NCBI GenBank assembly: GCA_964654125.1
Contig: CAZZGG010000045.1
Coordinates: forward strand, 1-18,753
Direction: 5' to 3'
Length of the DNA stretch: 18,753 bases
DNA from: JAAYBY01 sp964654125
GTDB lineage: Bacteria; Bacillota; Clostridia; Saccharofermentanales; UBA5734
Part shown: positions 15,879-18,753 of the stretch, in pieces
How the letters are laid out: every line of letters begins with the position of its first letter
Position numbering within the stretch: the stretch's first letter is position 1
Translations under genes and position numbers: made by a program
Notes under the pieces: model-generated
Databases searched by the model: none
What the model was told of the DNA's origin: nothing
The model's input: only the letters and a program-made list of their open reading frames with translations

Positions 15879-16556
15879 TTAGAAGCTTACTTTCTCTGAA
15901 TCGCTTGCATTGCTCCTAACACTGTTATCCCCTATAAATCGGCTCATCCTCTTTAACAGCCTAGCTAGGAAAAGGCTGATCAGGGGCAGGGCATAAGCAA
16001 TGTACTGGGTCACACCTTCATGGGCAACCAGAAGATTATAGGTGGCGTGGTAAGTTATGGCAGCTCCCAATAAGCCGGCGGTGCCAGCTATCTTGAGCCA
16101 ATTTCTCTGCCAGACATAAACCAGGCCAGAACTGATTATGACACCGCAGACTATATGCATGGCGCCTGTGCCGAAACCGCGGATAAGTAAATGAACAAGG
16201 TTTTCGGCTCCGCTTTGGGTCAGATAAACGATATTTTCAAAAGTTGCGAAACTGACAGCAATAGTCAGAACAGAGCTTGTAATGCTGGCTGAGCCAGGTT
16301 CAAAAATCAGCAGGTAAAACAAGAGTGGCAAAAGCTTCATTATTTCCTCCACCACCGGAGCGATCTGGGTTGAGGCGTTCATCAAGTCAGCCTTGTAAAG
16401 TCTGGCAAAGAAAGTGTTGATGTAAGCAGATAAGAGACAAGCACCCATGCCAGCAAAGATAAAAAGGAAAATGCGCTTGTATTTTTTATCCAGGAAAATC
16501 ATGGCAATCAGAAGAGGAGCAGCTACGCAGACAAAGATGTTTTCTACATAGGCCAT
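15879..16556 (-). CDS. PrsW family intramembrane protease
   Basis: 225 aa, about eight membrane spans. The motifs of PrsW-type intramembrane proteases are all visible. EExxK occurs in VVEEIMK (Glu70, Glu71, Lys74), FENxxY is FENIVY (106-111), a membrane His in GAMHIVCG is at 134, and HxxxN is HATYN (170-174). In Bacillus subtilis PrsW performs site-1 cleavage of the anti-sigma factor RsiW; related proteins in the same superfamily process other membrane proteins. Here the start codon (16556) overlaps the end of the seven-span gene by 13 nt, and a sigma factor gene is three genes upstream. Cleavage of a membrane-bound regulator of that sigma factor is therefore a reasonable inference. The C-terminus is a short Ser/Asn-rich tail. 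Confidence 0.85.
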   Translation of the reverse strand: MAYVENIFVCVAAPLLIAMIFLDKKYKRIFLFIFAGMGACLLSAYINTFFARLYKADLMNASTQIAPVVEEIMKLLPLLFYLLIFEPGSASITSSVLTIAVSFATFENIVYLTQSGAENLVHLLIRGFGTGAMHIVCGVIISSGLVYVWQRNWLKIAGTAGLLGAAITYHATYNLLVAHEGVTQYIAYALPLISLFLARLLKRMSRFIGDNSVRSNASDSEKVSF

Positions 16557-17182
16557 GCTGGCACCGCCTTCTTTGCAGCTGGAATCAAGGCGATCAGGGC
16601 TAGTGTGAGCAGGAAGTCAAACCAGAAGTATGGGTTGCTTATTGTGTCGCTGATCCAAAAACAAGAGGATGTCCACAGGCAATACTCCAGAAAAATTAAG
16701 AAAAGGACTGCAGCGTGGAAATATTGCATATTTCTTGCTGCGCCGACTTGTGTTCTGGCGAATATCAAGCCGCGCATTGCAAACCAGGCAGCAGCCATTG
16801 TCAAACCGACTACGAAGATATTACCTGATATTTCACCAAAACTTAGATAGAGAAATAGTTGAGGAATGCAAAAAAGTGGCACTAGGAGCAGGGCAGGATG
16901 AAAGAATATTTTTTCTTGATCACTAGCCAATATGTATTCCAGCGTCAATAGGAATAGAAAGCTGGCGCTCCAGGCCAGCTCTGAAACATAGAAGATCTGT
17001 GGTGTTCTGTCAAATAATAAAATATAGAGGGTCCAGTGAAAAGAGCCAAGCATGAAGCAGCCCATAAAACAAGCCAATAAATAAAATGTTTGCTGCCGTG
17101 TCTTGTAGTAAATAACTCCTGCTGCTATAAAAGCAGCCAAAGCGGCTGCACTTTGTGTCAGATTATCAATTAGCTCGACCAT
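16544..17182 (-). CDS. Seven-span membrane protein of unknown function
   Basis: 212 aa from the preferred start at 17182 (MVELIDNL), which has AGGA about 8 nt upstream; in-frame ATGs at 17191 and 17215 lack a ribosome site. Predicted spans are about 8-26, 32-56, 66-86, 94-114, 121-141, 154-176 and 184-202, with very short loops. The protein is rich in Phe, Trp and Tyr, especially in span 6 (FLEYCLWTSSCFW). It resembles stand-alone seven-span input modules in general layout, but I cannot place it in a family. The start overlaps the upstream two-span gene by 17 nt and its end overlaps the PrsW-like gene by 13 nt. It could be a sensor or chaperone for the neighbouring protease and small membrane protein. 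Confidence 0.7.
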   Translation of the reverse strand: MVELIDNLTQSAAALAAFIAAGVIYYKTRQQTFYLLACFMGCFMLGSFHWTLYILLFDRTPQIFYVSELAWSASFLFLLTLEYILASDQEKIFFHPALLLVPLFCIPQLFLYLSFGEISGNIFVVGLTMAAAWFAMRGLIFARTQVGAARNMQYFHAAVLFLIFLEYCLWTSSCFWISDTISNPYFWFDFLLTLALIALIPAAKKAVPAWPM

Positions 17183-17516
17183 CGTCGCCATCCTGATCTT
17201 TTTTATTCCTGGCATGAATACGGTGGAACAGAATTGTTACGGCAACACCAAGTACGAAAGCCAGCACCCCGATCAGGATATAACCTAAACTAGTGCTGAT
17301 ATCAAAGATGCTGCCTGTCACCCCTGGCTGAGTGTAAGCAGTGTTTGGCGCAGCTGCCAGCACTGCCGGGACAAAAAAGGACAAACCCACAATCAGGAGA
17401 AGACTGGCTGCAAGGGCCAATCCACGGATTGCCCGATCGCGCCCTCTTTTTCTTTTTGCTTCAATCTCCCAGGCTCTTTGTCTAACGGCTGCTAGTCTTT
17501 CCTCAATATTGCGCAT
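17166..17516 (-). CDS. Two-span small membrane protein, candidate anti-sigma factor
   Basis: 116 aa. The start at 17516 follows GGGAAGGG about 7 nt upstream and overlaps the sigma factor gene by 14 nt; a longer in-frame start at 17639 would run back through the sigma gene. The cytoplasmic N-terminus (1-30) is a basic amphipathic helix, MRNIEERLAAVRQRAWEIEA then KRKRGRDR. Span 1 is about 31-54, the extracytoplasmic loop about 55-73, span 2 about 75-98, and the tail is charged (HARNKKDQDGDDGRAN). It lacks the zinc-binding HxxxCxxC motif of ZAS anti-sigma domains and does not look like RsiW. Genomic position directly after and overlapping an ECF-like sigma gene is the classical place for an anti-sigma factor. 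That role is inferred. Confidence 0.72.
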   Translation of the reverse strand: MRNIEERLAAVRQRAWEIEAKRKRGRDRAIRGLALAASLLLIVGLSFFVPAVLAAAPNTAYTQPGVTGSIFDISTSLGYILIGVLAFVLGVAVTILFHRIHARNKKDQDGDDGRAN

Positions 17517-18057
17517 TATCAATCCCTTCCCTCTCAAGCTGCTTGAGCAAGGATTTTTTACCCCGGTAAACAAGATCCGCCAGCTGCTTTTCGCTCTTCT
17601 CCATAACTTCAGCAGCTTCAGCGTGGTGGAGCTGTTCAAAATAAACCAGATAGAGAGCCTGGCGGTAATCAGGATTCAAGCGGTCCAGGCAAAGGCGCAA
17701 AATACTATTTCTTTCATTTGCCAGTGCCAGATCGTCCGCACTGGCTGCACTTTTGGGCTCAATCCCAATTTGTTCCAGACTAAGACATTGACGCAGTTTA
17801 TGCTGAGCCATAAATCGCAAAGCGGCATGCCAGGCTGATTTATAAATATAAGCCTTGAAGGCACCTTTGCGGATGCGCGGCTTCTTGACAGACAGATAGG
17901 CAAAAACATCGATCATCAGGTCTTCAGCATCGTGAATGTCGTGAATATAACGGTGAATATATAAGGTCAGGCGTGTGCCATAACGCTCGATTAACTCACA
18001 TAAACCATCTTCGTTACCTTCCACAAACAGGCGGTAGAGGGTCTCATCGTCTCTCAC
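17503..18057 (-). CDS. ECF-type RNA polymerase sigma factor (sigma-70 family)
   Basis: 184 aa. GTG start at 18057, supported by AAGGGGAG about 5 nt upstream. Region 2 spans about 10-86: LFVEGNEDGLCELIERYG, then DAEDLMIDVFAYL (43-55), which is the core-binding and -10 recognition helix, and the FKAYIYKSAWHAAL helix. Region 4 spans about 120-176 with RLNPDYRQALYLVYFEQLHHAEAAEVM and the recognition helix around SEKQLADLVYRGKKSLLKQL. There is no region 1.1 or 3, as expected for the extracytoplasmic-function group. It heads a chain of four overlapping genes that ends with a PrsW-like protease. ECF factors commonly activate their own operon, but I could not identify its cognate promoter with confidence. 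Confidence 0.88.
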   Translation of the reverse strand: MRDDETLYRLFVEGNEDGLCELIERYGTRLTLYIHRYIHDIHDAEDLMIDVFAYLSVKKPRIRKGAFKAYIYKSAWHAALRFMAQHKLRQCLSLEQIGIEPKSAASADDLALANERNSILRLCLDRLNPDYRQALYLVYFEQLHHAEAAEVMEKSEKQLADLVYRGKKSLLKQLEREGIDNAQY

Positions 18058-18117
18058 TAGTACTCCCCTTATCGGTCATATTAGCCATTAACTAATTTAA
18101 ACACTTAAGCATACTAA

Positions 18118-18146
18118 AATACAAGCCTATTTGTAAGATTTGTTAA
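18118..18146 (-). promoter_or_regulatory. Possible promoter of the sigma factor operon
   Basis: On the minus strand TTAACA (plus 18141-18146) and TGTATT (plus 18118-18123) are separated by 17 bp, about 60 nt before the GTG start. The match is moderate, the region is AT-rich, and a different sigma factor could be used. Confidence 0.3.
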
Positions 18147-18666
18147 ATGGGCCTGACATTTTGTTTTGTTCTTAGCTAGACAGACCGCACAGAACAAATA
18201 ATCTGGATAATCATCCTGCCAAATAACACCAAAGCATGTGACAGAGTTTTGGCCGTAATTAATGCTAGCTTTTCTTGCCAGCTCGCTTACAATTAACCTA
18301 TAACAGAGTAGCTGGACACAAAAATGGGCAAGTTAACTGGTGACACTGCGGTTAAAGACAAGATAATCAGCAATGGGCTTGCCGGCGGCGTGCTGATGCC
18401 ATCTTATCCACTTGGGAAGATAACTGTTTTTATAAAAGGGACAAGAGGCCACTGTTTTCGGCTATCTCTGCACATTCTGTTGCCTCTTTGGTAGAAACAC
18501 AGCAGGACGGATATGAAAGAGCTATCTGGATAAGCCATGAATACTAGACAAAATGTACCCCCGCCAAACATTACGCAATACTGCATCAGCTGAGAAAAAG
18601 AGTGGTCAGGTTCAGCAAATTCAATATGTTTCAGCCATGGCTGATTTTTGTTCATTACAGGAAAAG

Positions 18667-18689
18667 GGTCCGCCCCCTCGGAGCGGACC
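18667..18689 (-). terminator. Possible minus-strand terminator hairpin
   Basis: GGTCCGC and GCGGACC form a 7-bp GC-rich stem with a 9-nt loop. Read on the minus strand it is followed by CTTTTCC, a short T-run, so it could end a minus-strand transcript arriving from beyond the right edge. Read on the plus strand no T-run follows. Weak evidence. Confidence 0.3.
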
Positions 18690-18753
18690 ATTGATTTCTG
18701 GCATCCTCGCTAACTCCTAATACAATCCACGATAAAGTGTCCGCTGGGTGCAA

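Larger units (their letters stand above)
18058..18753. other. Gene-poor right end with scattered inverted repeats
   Basis: About 700 bases with no convincing gene. Visible elements: a plus-strand promoter-like pair TTGCCA (18275-18280) and TATAAC (18299-18304) with an 18-bp spacer; a 14-bp perfect palindrome centred on CCATGG (18631-18644); and a GC-rich 7-bp hairpin (18667-18673 with 18683-18689). One open frame on each strand (56 codons plus strand 18324-18494; 95 codons minus strand 18404-18691) overlaps the other, and neither has a ribosome site. The region could be a decayed mobile element or the regulatory zone of a gene beyond the window; I see nothing that decides this. Confidence 0.5.

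Noticed and set aside
17517..17639. Longer in-frame start for the 116-aa two-span protein
   Set aside because: The extension runs through the region-4 coding part of the sigma factor gene, and a good ribosome site precedes the start at 17516.
18324..18494. 56-codon plus-strand open frame (begins MGKLTGDTAVKDK) behind a promoter-like pair
   Set aside because: No ribosome site, unremarkable composition, no recognised motif, and it overlaps an equally open antisense frame.
18404..18691. 95-codon minus-strand open frame (begins MVRSEGADPFPVMNKNQP)
   Set aside because: No ribosome site, starts inside a GC-rich hairpin, overlaps another frame on the plus strand, and I cannot link it to a known family. 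It could be a fragment of a mobile element, so a database search would be worthwhile, but it is not supported as a gene.
18058..18753. tRNA, CRISPR array or known riboswitch in the right-end gene-free region
   Set aside because: No cloverleaf with a CCA-type acceptor pattern, no direct repeats with regular spacing, and no recognised riboswitch core were seen.

Overview
The window reads as chromosomal DNA of a low-to-mid GC Gram-positive bacterium, most likely a member of the Clostridia and possibly a metagenome-assembled scaffold, since it holds one run of 19 N. Evidence: AGGAGG-type ribosome sites before most genes, TTGACA/TATAAT-type promoters, a lipoprotein-anchored solute-binding protein, YitT and PrsW family proteins, and tightly packed operons with overlapping start and stop codons. 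I cannot name the genus from sequence alone.

Left half (about 120-9104, plus strand): a complete Opp/Dpp-type peptide ABC importer in the order oppA-oppB-oppC-oppD-oppF, followed by a small single-span membrane protein and a YitT family membrane protein. The importer has a promoter, a structured 5' leader, and a strong hairpin between oppA and oppB that could set the usual excess of binding protein over permease. OppA (838 aa) and OppC (588 aa) are both much larger than usual. The extra part of OppC is an extracytoplasmic insertion that appears to be built from four degenerate repeats of about 60 residues.

Middle (about 9121-14288, plus strand): a second operon with its own promoter. It encodes a protein with three CxxC-x10-CxxC zinc ribbons, one membrane span and a large extracytoplasmic domain, then a short ABC ATPase and two ABC-2 type permeases (the second interrupted by the assembly gap). 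This looks like an exporter with a dedicated membrane-anchored partner. A short-chain dehydrogenase of the D-mannonate oxidoreductase (UxuB/YjmF) kind follows as a separate unit and ends in a clear intrinsic terminator.

Right part (15401-18057, minus strand): four overlapping genes read sigma factor, two-span small membrane protein, seven-span membrane protein, PrsW-like intramembrane protease. A fifth gene after a 121-bp gap encodes a paralogue of the two-span protein. Because PrsW of Bacillus subtilis is the site-1 protease that cleaves the anti-sigma factor RsiW, this cluster is a candidate self-contained transmembrane sigma-factor signalling system with an unfamiliar type of anti-sigma factor. 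It is the most interesting part of the window. The last ~700 bases hold no convincing gene, only short inverted repeats and promoter-like sites.
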